Shown here piece after piece: positions 35,987 to 45,664 of a DNA stretch of 64,000 nucleotides. The notes below the pieces were generated by a model. The model was not told the origin of the DNA, searched no databases, and saw only the letters and a program-made list of their open reading frames with translations. Source of the stretch: Streptomyces changanensis (GTDB lineage: Bacteria; Actinomycetota; Actinomycetes; Streptomycetales; Streptomycetaceae); NCBI RefSeq assembly GCF_024600715.1, contig NZ_CP102332.1, forward strand, positions 1,984,001 to 2,048,000, given 5' to 3'. A program made the position numbers and the translations under genes. Within the stretch, counting starts at the first letter, position 1; every line of letters starts with the position of its first letter.

Positions 35987-36023
35987 GGAGGGCGCGGCCC
36001 CCTCGGGGGTGGCCGCGCCCTCC
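35987..36023. terminator. 13-bp stem bidirectional hairpin
   Basis: GGAGGGCGCGGCC (35987-35999) pairs with GGCCGCGCCCTCC (36011-36023), between the convergent zur and uppS genes. Confidence 0.8.
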
Positions 36024-36070
36024 ACGTCCGCCCGGGCGCCGTGGCGCCGCCCTACGCGGCCGCAGGCCGG

Positions 36071-36937
36071 TCAGGCCTCGGCGCCGGCCGTCCCGTCGCC
36101 CCGCATCGCGCTCTCCATCGCGAGGAGCTGCTCGTTGGGCACCGCACCGCCGAAGCGGCGGTCGCGCTGGGCGTACTCCAGGCAGGCCCGCCACAGGTCG
36201 CGGCGGTCGAAGTCCGGCCACAGCACGTCCTGGAAGACCATCTCGGCGTACGCGCTCTGCCACAGCAGGTAGTTGGACGTGCGCTGCTCGCCGCTCGGCC
36301 GCAGGAACAGGTCGACGTCCGGCATGTCCGGGTAGTACAGGTACTTGGCGAAGGTCTTCTCCGTGACCTTCGACGGGTCGAGCCGCCCCGCCTTCACGTC
36401 GGCCGCCAGGGCCTGCGCCGCGTCCGCGATCTCGGCGCGGCCGCCGTAGTTCATGCAGAAGTAGAGGGTGAGCCGGTCGTTGTCCTTGGTCTGCTCCTGG
36501 GCGATCTGGAGCTCCTGGGCGACGGACTTCCACAGCTTGGGCATCCGGCCGACCCAGCGGACCCGGATGCCGAGCTCGTCGAGCTGGTCGCGGGTCTTGC
36601 GGATGAAGTCCCGGTTGAAGTTCATCAGGAAGCGCACCTCGTCCGGGGAGCGCCGCCAGTTCTCGGTGGAGAAGGCGTACAGGGAGATGCTGCCGACGCC
36701 CGCCTCGATCGCGCCCTGGAGGACGTCCAGCACCCGCTCGGCGCCGACCTTGTGCCCCTCGGTGCGGGGCAGGCCGCGGTCCTTGGCCCAGCGGCCGTTG
36801 CCGTCCATGACGATCGCGACGTGCCCGGGGACGAGCTCGCCGGGGAGCCCCGGCGGGCGCGCGCCGGACGGGTGCGGCTCGGGGTCCTTGTACTGGCGCT
36901 TGGAGCGCCCGAGGATTCCGCGTCGTGCCATGGCCAT
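36071..36937 (-). CDS. uppS: Isoprenyl transferase (cis-prenyl diphosphate synthase)
   Basis: Makes the polyprenyl diphosphate carrier for cell-wall synthesis by adding cis-isoprene units. About 288 residues: [17 protein letters not shown] with the catalytic Asp, [35 protein letters not shown] and [26 protein letters not shown]. The ATG at 36935-36937 has AGGAG about 11 nt upstream; GTG 36946 is too close to it. Immediately downstream of recO (22 bp), likely co-transcribed. Confidence 0.93.
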   Translation of the reverse strand: MAMARRGILGRSKRQYKDPEPHPSGARPPGLPGELVPGHVAIVMDGNGRWAKDRGLPRTEGHKVGAERVLDVLQGAIEAGVGSISLYAFSTENWRRSPDEVRFLMNFNRDFIRKTRDQLDELGIRVRWVGRMPKLWKSVAQELQIAQEQTKDNDRLTLYFCMNYGGRAEIADAAQALAADVKAGRLDPSKVTEKTFAKYLYYPDMPDVDLFLRPSGEQRTSNYLLWQSAYAEMVFQDVLWPDFDRRDLWRACLEYAQRDRRFGGAVPNEQLLAMESAMRGDGTAGAEA

Positions 36938-36959
36938 GCGGCTCACATCTCCTAGTTCT

Positions 36960-37706
36960 CTACTTCTCCACGTAGCGGAGCGAACGCAGTCCGCGCTCCA
37001 GGTGCCAGTGCAGGTAGGCGGACACCAGCCCGCTGCCCTCCCGGACGTGGCGCGCCTCGCACGCGTCCGCCGTGACCCAGTCGCCGCTCAGCAGCGCGCT
37101 GAGCAGACCGACGGCCTCCGCCGAGGGTACGACGCTGCCCGGCACCCGGCAGTCGCCGCAGACGACGCCGCCCGCCGCCACCGAGAAGAACCGGTTCGGC
37201 CCGTGGATGCCGCAGCGGGCGCAGTCCACGAAGGAGGGGGCGTAGCCGTTCACGGCGAGCGAGCGCAGCAGGAAGGCGTCGAGGACGAGGCGCGGGGCGT
37301 GCTCGCCGCGGGCGAGGGTGCGCAGGGCGCCGACGAGCAGCAGGTACTGCTGGACGGCGGGCTCCCCCTCGTGGTCGGTGAAGCGCTCGGCGGTCTCCAG
37401 CATCGCGGTGCCGGCGGTGTACCGGGCGTAGTCGGTGACGATGCCGCCGCCGTACGCGGCGATGGTCTCGGTCTGTGTGCACAGCGGCAGGCCGCGCCCG
37501 ACGAGCTCGCTGCCGCGGGCGAAGAACTGGACGTCCACGTGCGAGAAGGGTTCGAGCCTGGCGCCGAACTTCGACTTGGTCCGGCGTACCCCGCGCGCCA
37601 CGGCGCGCACGCGCCCGTGGCCGCGGGTGAGGAACGTGATGATCCGGTCGGCCTCGCCCAGCTTCTGGGTGCGCAGCACGACGCCGTCGTCACGGAACAG
37701 GCTCAT
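36960..37706 (-). CDS. recO: DNA repair protein RecO
   Basis: Recombination mediator of 248 residues: OB-fold N-terminus ([48 protein letters not shown]), helical middle and a zinc finger (CARCGIHG...CGDCRVPG). Loads RecA with RecR. Start ATG at 37704-37706. Followed by uppS on the same strand. Confidence 0.94.
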   Translation of the reverse strand: MSLFRDDGVVLRTQKLGEADRIITFLTRGHGRVRAVARGVRRTKSKFGARLEPFSHVDVQFFARGSELVGRGLPLCTQTETIAAYGGGIVTDYARYTAGTAMLETAERFTDHEGEPAVQQYLLLVGALRTLARGEHAPRLVLDAFLLRSLAVNGYAPSFVDCARCGIHGPNRFFSVAAGGVVCGDCRVPGSVVPSAEAVGLLSALLSGDWVTADACEARHVREGSGLVSAYLHWHLERGLRSLRYVEK

Positions 37707-37816
37707 GGGCCCATTCTCCCGTACGGACGGAGGTGCCCGGTGCCGCTCCCGGTGGGTGGCCGGGCGTCGACCCCCCGGGCCGGGGCACCGCCACGGGCCC
37801 CATAGGGTGGTGATCT

Positions 37817-37832
37817 CGGTCCGACCGGACCG
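37817..37832. promoter_or_regulatory. Palindrome CGGTCCG-AC-CGGACCG
   Basis: A perfect 7-2-7 inverted repeat between recO and fprA, 134 bp before the fprA ATG. Possible operator; no regulator assigned. Confidence 0.35.
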
Positions 37833-37860
37833 TGATGCCCCAACCGTCACTTCGATACCC

Positions 37861-37877
37861 CATAAGCGAGCCTTATG
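37861..37877. promoter_or_regulatory. Palindrome CATAAG-n5-CTTATG
   Basis: A perfect 6-5-6 inverted repeat that is AT-rich against a very GC-rich background, about 90 bp upstream of fprA. A good operator or promoter candidate for that gene. Confidence 0.42.
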
Positions 37878-37965
37878 TGGTCATAGACCAGAACCGGGTA
37901 CCGCTCCACCCCCGCGCTTGTGAGGCTGGCGGACGAGAAGTGCTGACCGTCGAAGGGAACCTGCC

Positions 37966-39333
37966 ATGCCCCGCCCCCTGCGGGTCGCGATCGTCGGTGC
38001 CGGCCCGGCCGGCATCTACGCCGCCGACGCCCTGCTGAAGTCCGAGGCCGCCACCGACCCGGGCGTCTCCATCGACCTCTTCGAGCGCATGCCGGCGCCC
38101 TTCGGCCTGATCCGGTACGGCGTCGCCCCGGACCACCCCCGCATCAAGGGCATCGTCACGGCGCTCCACCAGGTGCTGGACAAGCCGCAGATCCGCCTCT
38201 TCGGCAATGTCGACTACCCGTCCGACATCACCCTGGACGACCTGCGCGCCTTCTACGACGCGGTCGTCTTCTCGACGGGTGCCGACGCCGACCGGGAACT
38301 GCGGATCCCGGGCGTGGAGCTCGACGGCTCCCACGGCGCGGCCGACTTCGTCTCCTGGTACGACGGCCACCCCGACGCGCCGCGCACCTGGCCGCTGGAG
38401 GCCGAGAAGGTCGCCGTGCTGGGCGTCGGCAACGTGGCCCTGGACGTGGCGCGCGTCCTCGCCAAGACCGCCGACGAGCTGCTGTCGACGGAGATACCCC
38501 CGAACGTCCACGAGGGGCTGAAGGCCAACCGGGCCCGCGAGATCCACGTGTTCGGGCGGCGTGGCCCGGCCCAGGCGAAGTTCAGCCCCATGGAGCTGCG
38601 CGAGCTGGACCACTCCCCCAGCATCGAGGTCGTCGTCAACCCCGAGGACATCGACTACGACCAGGGCTCCATCGACGCCCGGCGCTCCAACAAGCAGGTC
38701 GACATGGTCGCCAAGACCCTGGAGAACTGGGCGATCCGGGACGTCGGCGACCGTCCGCACAAGCTGTTCCTGCACTTCTTCGAGTCGCCGTCCGAGATCC
38801 TCGGCGAGGACGGCCGGGTCGTCGGCCTGCGCACCGAGCGCACCGAGCTGGACGGCACGGGCAACGTCAAGGGCACCGGGGAGTTCACCACCTGGGACGT
38901 CCAGGCCGTCTACCGCGCGGTCGGCTACCTCTCGGAGGAGCTGCCGAAGCTGCCGTGGGACCCGGCGTCCGGCACCGTCCCGGACGAGGGCGGCCGGGTG
39001 GTCGAGGGCGGCGAGCACGTCCGCTCCACGTACGTCACGGGGTGGATCCGCCGCGGCCCGATCGGGCTGATCGGCCACACCAAGGGTGACGCGAACGAGA
39101 CCGTCGCGAACCTGCTGGAGGACCACCGCGAGGGCCGCCTGCTGAGCCCCGAGGCGCCGGACGAGGAGGCCGTGGTGCGGTTCCTGGAGGGTCGGGGCGT
39201 CGCCTACACCACCTGGGAGGGCTGGTACCGGCTGGACGCGGCCGAGCGGGCGCGCGGCGAGGCGGAGGGCCGGGAGCGCGTGAAGATCGTGGAGCGCGAG
39301 GAGATGCTGCGGGCGAGCGGCGTCGAGGTCTGA
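37966..39333 (+). CDS. fprA: NADPH-ferredoxin reductase FprA-like
   Basis: Adrenodoxin-reductase-type flavoprotein, 455 residues, passing electrons between NADPH and ferredoxins (P450s, Fe-S enzymes). FAD motif VAIVGAGPAGIYAADALL (residues 7-24), PFGLIRYGVAPDHPRIKG, FSTGADADRELRIPG, the NADP motif VLGVGNVALDVARVL, FGRRGPAQAKF and the late GWIRRGPIGLIGHTKGDA, as in mycobacterial FprA. Start ATG 37966. Stand-alone gene, with two palindromes upstream hinting at regulation. Confidence 0.92.
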   Translation: MPRPLRVAIVGAGPAGIYAADALLKSEAATDPGVSIDLFERMPAPFGLIRYGVAPDHPRIKGIVTALHQVLDKPQIRLFGNVDYPSDITLDDLRAFYDAVVFSTGADADRELRIPGVELDGSHGAADFVSWYDGHPDAPRTWPLEAEKVAVLGVGNVALDVARVLAKTADELLSTEIPPNVHEGLKANRAREIHVFGRRGPAQAKFSPMELRELDHSPSIEVVVNPEDIDYDQGSIDARRSNKQVDMVAKTLENWAIRDVGDRPHKLFLHFFESPSEILGEDGRVVGLRTERTELDGTGNVKGTGEFTTWDVQAVYRAVGYLSEELPKLPWDPASGTVPDEGGRVVEGGEHVRSTYVTGWIRRGPIGLIGHTKGDANETVANLLEDHREGRLLSPEAPDEEAVVRFLEGRGVAYTTWEGWYRLDAAERARGEAEGRERVKIVEREEMLRASGVEV

Positions 39334-39341
39334 CACCTGTT

Positions 39342-39369
39342 GCCGGCCGCCCCGCCGCGGGCGGCCGGC
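39342..39369. terminator. 11-bp stem bidirectional hairpin
   Basis: GCCGGCCGCCC (39342-39352) pairs with GGGCGGCCGGC (39359-39369), 9 bp after the fprA stop, facing the convergent TerB-like gene. Confidence 0.75.
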
Positions 39370-39411
39370 GGCTTCTCGGCGCGTACGCCGTCGTGGGCCC
39401 CCGAGCGGGGC

Positions 39412-40116
39412 TCAGAGCGGGGTGCGCGCCGCTTCCATGAGGCGGGTGGTGTCGTCGGGCCGCAGCAGCAGGGCGTTGCCCACGGTGGCGAGGACCTCCC
39501 GCTCGGCGGGGCTGTAGGCGCCGTCGGCGAGGGCGATCCGGGCCCCCTGCAGCAGGATCGACTCGCGGCCGGCCGCGGCGAGGTGCGGGGCGAGCGGTTC
39601 CAGCGCCTCGTGCAGCTCGATGGCGAGGGCCGCGCCGCACGGCCCGTCCACGTCGCCGAGGTACCGGCCGGTGTCGGCGGCGAGGGCGTCGATGAGGCCG
39701 GTGAGGCTGTCGTCGGTGCAGTCCTCGTACCCGGCGGCCCGGACGGCGTGGACCGCGGTCCGCACGGCCGTGGCGGAGGAGGTGCCGCCCGCGGCCAGGA
39801 CCGCGAGGGCCACGGTGTGCACGGCGTCGCGGAGCATCGCCGAGAACCGGGCCGTGGTGGGGTGGTCCAGGACGTCGGTGCCGAACCGGTCGTGGCAGGC
39901 GGCGCACTCGACGACGGGGCCGGTGACCCCGCGCGCCAGCAGCGGGACGCCCAGGAGGGTGAGGCGGCGCCGGCCGGTACGGCGCCGGTAGTTGCGGTCA
40001 CCGCCGCAGCCGGGGCAGAAGAACTCACCGTCGCCGACGGTGTGCCACGAGGTGTGGACGGAACAAATGCGGAGCTTCCGGCCACGTGATCTCCGCGATC
40101 CCCGTGTTGTCTGCAC
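39412..40116 (-). CDS. TerB-family protein with an N-terminal zinc ribbon
   Basis: About 234 residues. A short basic tail, then a zinc-ribbon pair (FFCPGCGGDRNYRRR and VECAACHDRF), then an all-helical TerB-like domain (about 90-234) with acidic residues typical of the family (IALADGAYSPAEREVLATVGNAL). TerB-fold proteins bind divalent metal and occur in tellurite/stress systems; no terA/C/D genes are adjacent. The GTG at 40114-40116 has AGGAGGTG just upstream, a near-perfect ribosome site; the ORF extends further but without support. Confidence 0.82.
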   Translation of the reverse strand: MQTTRGSRRSRGRKLRICSVHTSWHTVGDGEFFCPGCGGDRNYRRRTGRRRLTLLGVPLLARGVTGPVVECAACHDRFGTDVLDHPTTARFSAMLRDAVHTVALAVLAAGGTSSATAVRTAVHAVRAAGYEDCTDDSLTGLIDALAADTGRYLGDVDGPCGAALAIELHEALEPLAPHLAAAGRESILLQGARIALADGAYSPAEREVLATVGNALLLRPDDTTRLMEAARTPL

Positions 40117-40220
40117 GTCGCACCTCCTGACGCCTCGGCCACCTTGCCGACGTGCACGTGATGTTAGCCACATCCGTGATGCGCCGTCAGTACCTCGTCC
40201 GGAGAACGCCAACGACATGG

Positions 40221-40255
40221 CCGAACCCCGTCCTCGACCGGGGGACGGGGTTCGG
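40221..40255. terminator. 13-bp stem terminator of leuA
   Basis: CCGAACCCCGTCC (40221-40233) pairs with GGACGGGGTTCGG (40243-40255), loop 9 nt, 18 bp after the leuA stop. Confidence 0.85.
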
Positions 40256-40273
40256 CGGCGCGGCTTGGGGAAC

Positions 40274-42113
<1,840 letters not shown>

Positions 42114-42118
42114 TACGA

Positions 42119-42166
42119 CTACAGGCCCTCGCCGCGGCGGCTAAGGAGAAGCAGCCCGAAACGCAT
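42119..42166 (-). CDS. leuA leader peptide (MRFGLLLLSRRGEGL)
   Basis: Fifteen codons with four consecutive Leu codons (CTG-CTT-CTC-CTT, two of them the rarer CTT in this GC-rich genome), ending TAG 87 nt before leuA's ATG. Leader peptides of this kind precede leuA in streptomycetes. Ribosome stalling at Leu codons when leucyl-tRNA is scarce would favour leuA expression. Confidence 0.8.
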   Translation of the reverse strand: MRFGLLLLSRRGEGL

Positions 42167-42326
42167 GATGCGCAGCAGCGTAGCCCAGGGTCGACGGGGG
42201 CGGAGGTGCCGTTCCAGTATGCGGGACGCCGCGCCGCCAATCCCCAAAGGGTGAGCAATCACTCCTTTTCGTCAATCACCGTCGCAACCGGTGACTTTGT
42301 GGTGACGGGCTGCCACATTGCGAGGT

Positions 42327-43397
42327 ATGACCGCGTTCCCTCGCCCTTCCCGGGTGTTCTGCACGATCGTCCCCCCGCACCTCCTCGACCGGCTGGCCCG
42401 CTCCGGCGACACGGCGGCCGCCGCGGCCGCCCGCCGCACCCTCGCCGCCGACGAGGCCAACCGCGCCGCCCGCCGCCTGGCCACCGTCACGGGCACCCGC
42501 ACGGCCGCCCGCGACGCGGCCACCGGTGAGCCCCGCCGCACGGTCCACGACGCCGAGCACGGCACCCGGCTGCCCGGGAGGAAGGTCCGCGCCGAGGGCC
42601 AGGAGCCCGGGGGCGACGCGACCGTCAACCGCGCGTACGCCGGGCTCGGCGCCACGTTCACGCTCTTCCTCGAAGCCTTCCGGCGGGACTCGATCGACGG
42701 TGCGGGCCTGCCCCTCGACGCGACCGTCCACTACGGCCGGGAGTACGCCAACGCCTTCTGGAACGGCGAGCAGATGGTGTTCGGCGACGGCGACGGCGAG
42801 GTCTTCGAGGACTTCACCCTGGCCGTCGACGTGATCGGCCACGAGCTGGCGCACGGCGTCACCCAGTACACGGCGAACCTCGCCTACTTCAGCCAGCCCG
42901 GCGCCCTGAACGAGTCCATGTCGGACGTCTTCGGGTCGCTGGTGAAGCAGTACGCCCTGGGCCAGACCGCCGAGCAGGCCGACTGGCTGATCGGCGCGGG
43001 CCTCCTGTCGGACCGCGTGCAGGGCGAGGCGCTGCGCTCGATGAAGGCCCCCGGCACGGCGTACGACGACGACGTCCTCGGCAAGGACCCGCAGCCGGCG
43101 CGGATGGCGGACTACGTCGACATGGCCGCGGACAACGGCGGGGTCCACATCAACAGCGGCATCCCCAACCACGCCTTCTACCTGACGGCGACGGCGCTGG
43201 GCGGGCACGCCTGGGAGCGGGCCGGGCGGATCTGGTACGACGTGCTGACCGGCGGCAAGCTCAAGGAGACGGCGGACTTCGCCGCGTTCGCCCGGCTGAC
43301 CGCGGCGGCGGCGCGCGAGCGGTACGGTGCCTCGGGCGCGGAGACCGAGGCGGTGCTGAAGGCGTGGTCGACGGTGGGAGTACCGACCGGCGGGTAG
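42327..43397 (+). CDS. M4 metallopeptidase, protealysin-like
   Basis: Thermolysin-family zinc peptidase, 356 residues. No signal peptide; instead a short propeptide with the protealysin-type motif VPPHLLDRLA (about 12-21) suggests an intracellular or non-classically exported enzyme that self-cleaves. Catalytic HELAH at 172-176 in VIGHELAHGVTQYTANL, the third zinc ligand Glu196 in GALNESMSDVFG, and the proton-donor His region GGVHINSGIPNHAFYL. ATG at 42327. The next gene, 9 bp on, encodes an emfourin-like inhibitor. Confidence 0.92.
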   Translation: MTAFPRPSRVFCTIVPPHLLDRLARSGDTAAAAAARRTLAADEANRAARRLATVTGTRTAARDAATGEPRRTVHDAEHGTRLPGRKVRAEGQEPGGDATVNRAYAGLGATFTLFLEAFRRDSIDGAGLPLDATVHYGREYANAFWNGEQMVFGDGDGEVFEDFTLAVDVIGHELAHGVTQYTANLAYFSQPGALNESMSDVFGSLVKQYALGQTAEQADWLIGAGLLSDRVQGEALRSMKAPGTAYDDDVLGKDPQPARMADYVDMAADNGGVHINSGIPNHAFYLTATALGGHAWERAGRIWYDVLTGGKLKETADFAAFARLTAAAARERYGASGAETEAVLKAWSTVGVPTGG

Positions 43398-43406
43398 ACG
43401 TGGGCC

Positions 43407-43805
43407 ATGCGAATCGAGGTACGGCGCACGGGTGGCTTCGCGGGCATCGAGCGCAGAGCGGGGGTGGACACCTCCGACCTGCCGGACGCCGACGCGTGGC
43501 ACCGGCTGGTCGGGGCGGCGCTGCCCGGCGCCACGGCCCGGGACGGGGCCGCGGCCGACGGCACGGCGGACGGCGGCACAGGGGGCTGCGGGTCCGCGGA
43601 CGGCGGCACGGCGGACGGCGGGTCAGGGGGCGGGGCGGCCGGGGACGGGCCCCATGGCGACGGGTCCGCCGGACGGGGGGTGGGGGTGCCCGACGGGTTC
43701 CACTACGAGATCACGGTCGACGGCCGGACGGCGCACTGCGCCGAACCGGACCTGACCGACGCGCAGCGGGAACTGGTGTCGCGGGTACTGCGGGAGGGGG
43801 CGTGA
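43407..43805 (+). CDS. Emfourin-family inhibitor of the M4 peptidase
   Basis: Protein of 132 residues starting MRIEVRRTGGFAGIERRAGVD, the N-terminal signature of protealysin inhibitor emfourin (GGFAG loop). The fold is interrupted by a long low-complexity insert (about 48-92, repeated DGGTADGG/GSGG units) and resumes with FHYEITVDGRTAHCAEPDLTDAQRELV. It follows the peptidase gene by 9 bp, the usual order. Predicted to bind the active-site cleft and keep the enzyme silent in the cell. Confidence 0.8.
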   Translation: MRIEVRRTGGFAGIERRAGVDTSDLPDADAWHRLVGAALPGATARDGAAADGTADGGTGGCGSADGGTADGGSGGGAAGDGPHGDGSAGRGVGVPDGFHYEITVDGRTAHCAEPDLTDAQRELVSRVLREGA

Positions 43806-43826
43806 GCGCCCCCTCCGCCGCCCGGC

Positions 43827-44768
43827 TCAGAAGCCCAGCTTGCGCAGCTGGCGCGGGTCCCGCTGCCAGTCCTTCGCCACCTTGACGTGGAGGTCGAGGA
43901 AGACCGGGGTGCCCAGCAGCGCCTCGATCTGCTTGCGGGACTTGATGCCGACCTCCTTCAGGCGCTTGCCCTGGGGGCCGATGACGATCCCCTTCTGGCT
44001 GGGGCGCTCGATGTAGACGTTGGCGTGGATGTCGAGCAGCGGCCGGTCCTCGGGGCGGCCCTCGCGGGGCAGCATCTCCTCCACGACCACGGCGATCGAG
44101 TGCGGCAGCTCGTCGCGGACGCCCTCCAGGGCCGCCTCGCGGATCAGCTCGGCGACCATGACCTGCTCGGGCTCGTCGGTGAGGTCGCCCTCGGGGTAGA
44201 GCGCCGGCCCCTCGGGCAGCAGCGGGACCAGCAGGTCGGCGACGAGCCGCACCTGCTTGTCCCCCACCGCCGACACGGGGACGATCTCCGCCCACTCGAT
44301 GCCCAGCTCCTTGCCGAGCCGGTCGATGGCGATGAGCTGCTCGGCGAGGGTCCTGGAGTCGACGAGGTCCGTCTTGGTGACGATGGCGACCTTCGGGGTC
44401 TTCCTGACCGCGGCGAGCTCCTTGGCGATGTACCGGTCGCCCGGGCCGACCTTCTGGTCGGCGGGCAGACAGAAGCCGATGACGTCGACCTCGGCCCACG
44501 TGGTGCGCACGACGTCGTTGAGCCGCTCGCCCAGCAGCGTGCGCGGCTTGTGCAGGCCCGGCGTGTCCACGAGGACGAGCTGCGCGTCGGGCCGGTGCAC
44601 GATGCCGCGCACGGTGTGGCGGGTGGTCTGCGGACGGTTGGAGGTGATGGCCACCTTCTGTCCGACCAGGGCGTTCGTGAGGGTGGACTTGCCCGCGTTG
44701 GGACGGCCGACGAAGCACGCGAAGCCGGCCCGGTGGGTCGCTTCGGTTTCTGGTTTACGAACGCTCAT
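43827..44768 (-). CDS. era: GTPase Era
   Basis: Ribosome-associated GTPase for 30S maturation, about 313 residues. G1 GRPNAGKST, G2 region SNRPQTTRHTVRG, G3 DTPGLHKP, G4 TKTDLV, G5-like VSAVG, then the C-terminal KH domain (EGVRDELPHSIAVVVEE...VIGPQGKRLKEVGIKSRKQIEALLG) that binds the 3' end of 16S rRNA. The ATG at 44766-44768 (MSVRKPE) is preferred to the one 9 bp upstream. Sits in the standard phoH-ybeY-corC-era order. Confidence 0.95.
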   Translation of the reverse strand: MSVRKPETEATHRAGFACFVGRPNAGKSTLTNALVGQKVAITSNRPQTTRHTVRGIVHRPDAQLVLVDTPGLHKPRTLLGERLNDVVRTTWAEVDVIGFCLPADQKVGPGDRYIAKELAAVRKTPKVAIVTKTDLVDSRTLAEQLIAIDRLGKELGIEWAEIVPVSAVGDKQVRLVADLLVPLLPEGPALYPEGDLTDEPEQVMVAELIREAALEGVRDELPHSIAVVVEEMLPREGRPEDRPLLDIHANVYIERPSQKGIVIGPQGKRLKEVGIKSRKQIEALLGTPVFLDLHVKVAKDWQRDPRQLRKLGF

Positions 44769-44861
44769 GGGGGCCATTGTCCCCGATCCGGACACGCGCC
44801 ACGTACCGCGCGGGTCCGGCGGGCGCCGCCGGGGGCGGCCGGCGCCCGCCGGACCCGCCGG

Positions 44862-45215
44862 TCAGCCCGCCGTCACGGTGGCGCGCACGACCGCGTCCGG
44901 GCCGGCCAGCAGCACCGGGGTGGCCGGCCCGCCCAGGTCGCGGACCGCGGCGAGGTCGGCGTCGTCGAGGGCCGCGGCGTCCGAGACGACGGCCGCCGCC
45001 TCCAGTGACCGCGCACCGCTGGCCACGGCCATCGCCACGGCGGTGCGCAGCGCGCTGAGCCGGAGCGACTCCAGGGCGACCGTCCCGGCGACGTACGTGC
45101 GGCCGGTCTCGTCCCGTACCGCCGCCCCCTCGGGGACGCCGTTGCGGGCGCGGGCGCTGCGCGCCAGCGTGATGATCTTGCGGTCCTCGGGGTCGAGTTC
45201 GGTGCTCTGTGTCAT
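44862..45215 (-). CDS. Cytidine deaminase-fold protein lacking the zinc site
   Basis: Protein of 117 residues aligning with cytidine deaminase in its first strands (GAAVRDETGRTYVAGTVALESLRLSALRTAVAMAVASGA). Where active enzymes have Cys/His-Ala-Glu, this has Leu-Ser-Ala-Leu, and the later Pro-Cys-x2-Cys is replaced by GGPATPVLL. The protein has no Cys at all. Hence no catalytic zinc and almost certainly no deaminase activity. The position between corC and era is conserved in actinobacteria, so it probably has a retained non-catalytic role. Usually annotated as cytidine deaminase. Confidence 0.75.
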   Translation of the reverse strand: MTQSTELDPEDRKIITLARSARARNGVPEGAAVRDETGRTYVAGTVALESLRLSALRTAVAMAVASGARSLEAAAVVSDAAALDDADLAAVRDLGGPATPVLLAGPDAVVRATVTAG

Positions 45216-45270
45216 GCCCCGAGCATAAGTCGGCGCCCGGCGCCCTCCCGAGGGCAGTCGGCCCACTCCC

Positions 45271-45299
45271 CGTCCGGGCGGAGGCGGTCCGCCCGGACG
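45271..45299. terminator. 12-bp stem hairpin after the MmcQ/YjbR gene
   Basis: CGTCCGGGCGGA (45271-45282) pairs with TCCGCCCGGACG (45288-45299), flanked by CACTC/GAGTG that extend the stem with a bulge. It starts 9 bp beyond the stop codon and would part the corC group from the deaminase-like gene and era. Confidence 0.75.
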
Positions 45300-45307
45300 G
45301 AGTGCGC

Positions 45308-45664
45308 CTACGGCCGGTCCAGGCGGAGGCGGTCCGCCCGGGGGAGGCCGGCGACGACGAGGTCGTAGGAGTCCTCGACCAGCTCCCGGACGAGCGGCGC
45401 GGGCAGGGCGCCGACGGTGACGGTGTTCCAGTGCCGCTTGTTCATGTGGTACCCGGGGGCGATCAGCCCGGGGTGCTCGGCGCGCAGCCGCAGGGCGTCC
45501 TCGGGGTCGCACTTGAGGTTCACGGTGAGGGGCCGCGCGTCGAGCGCGCCGAGGGCGAACATCCGCCCGCCGACCTTGAAGACGGACGTCCCCGGGCCGA
45601 ACGGGAACTCCTCCACCGCGGCGGTGAAGCCCAGGCACAACGCCCTCAGCCGCTCGGGCGTCAC
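45308..45664 (-). CDS. MmcQ/YjbR family protein
   Basis: CyaY-like fold protein of 118 residues: [76 protein letters not shown]. The family is often labelled DNA-binding, but activity is not established. GTG start overlaps the corC stop (GTGA), so translation is coupled to corC. Confidence 0.85.
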   Translation of the reverse strand: MTPERLRALCLGFTAAVEEFPFGPGTSVFKVGGRMFALGALDARPLTVNLKCDPEDALRLRAEHPGLIAPGYHMNKRHWNTVTVGALPAPLVRELVEDSYDLVVAGLPRADRLRLDRP

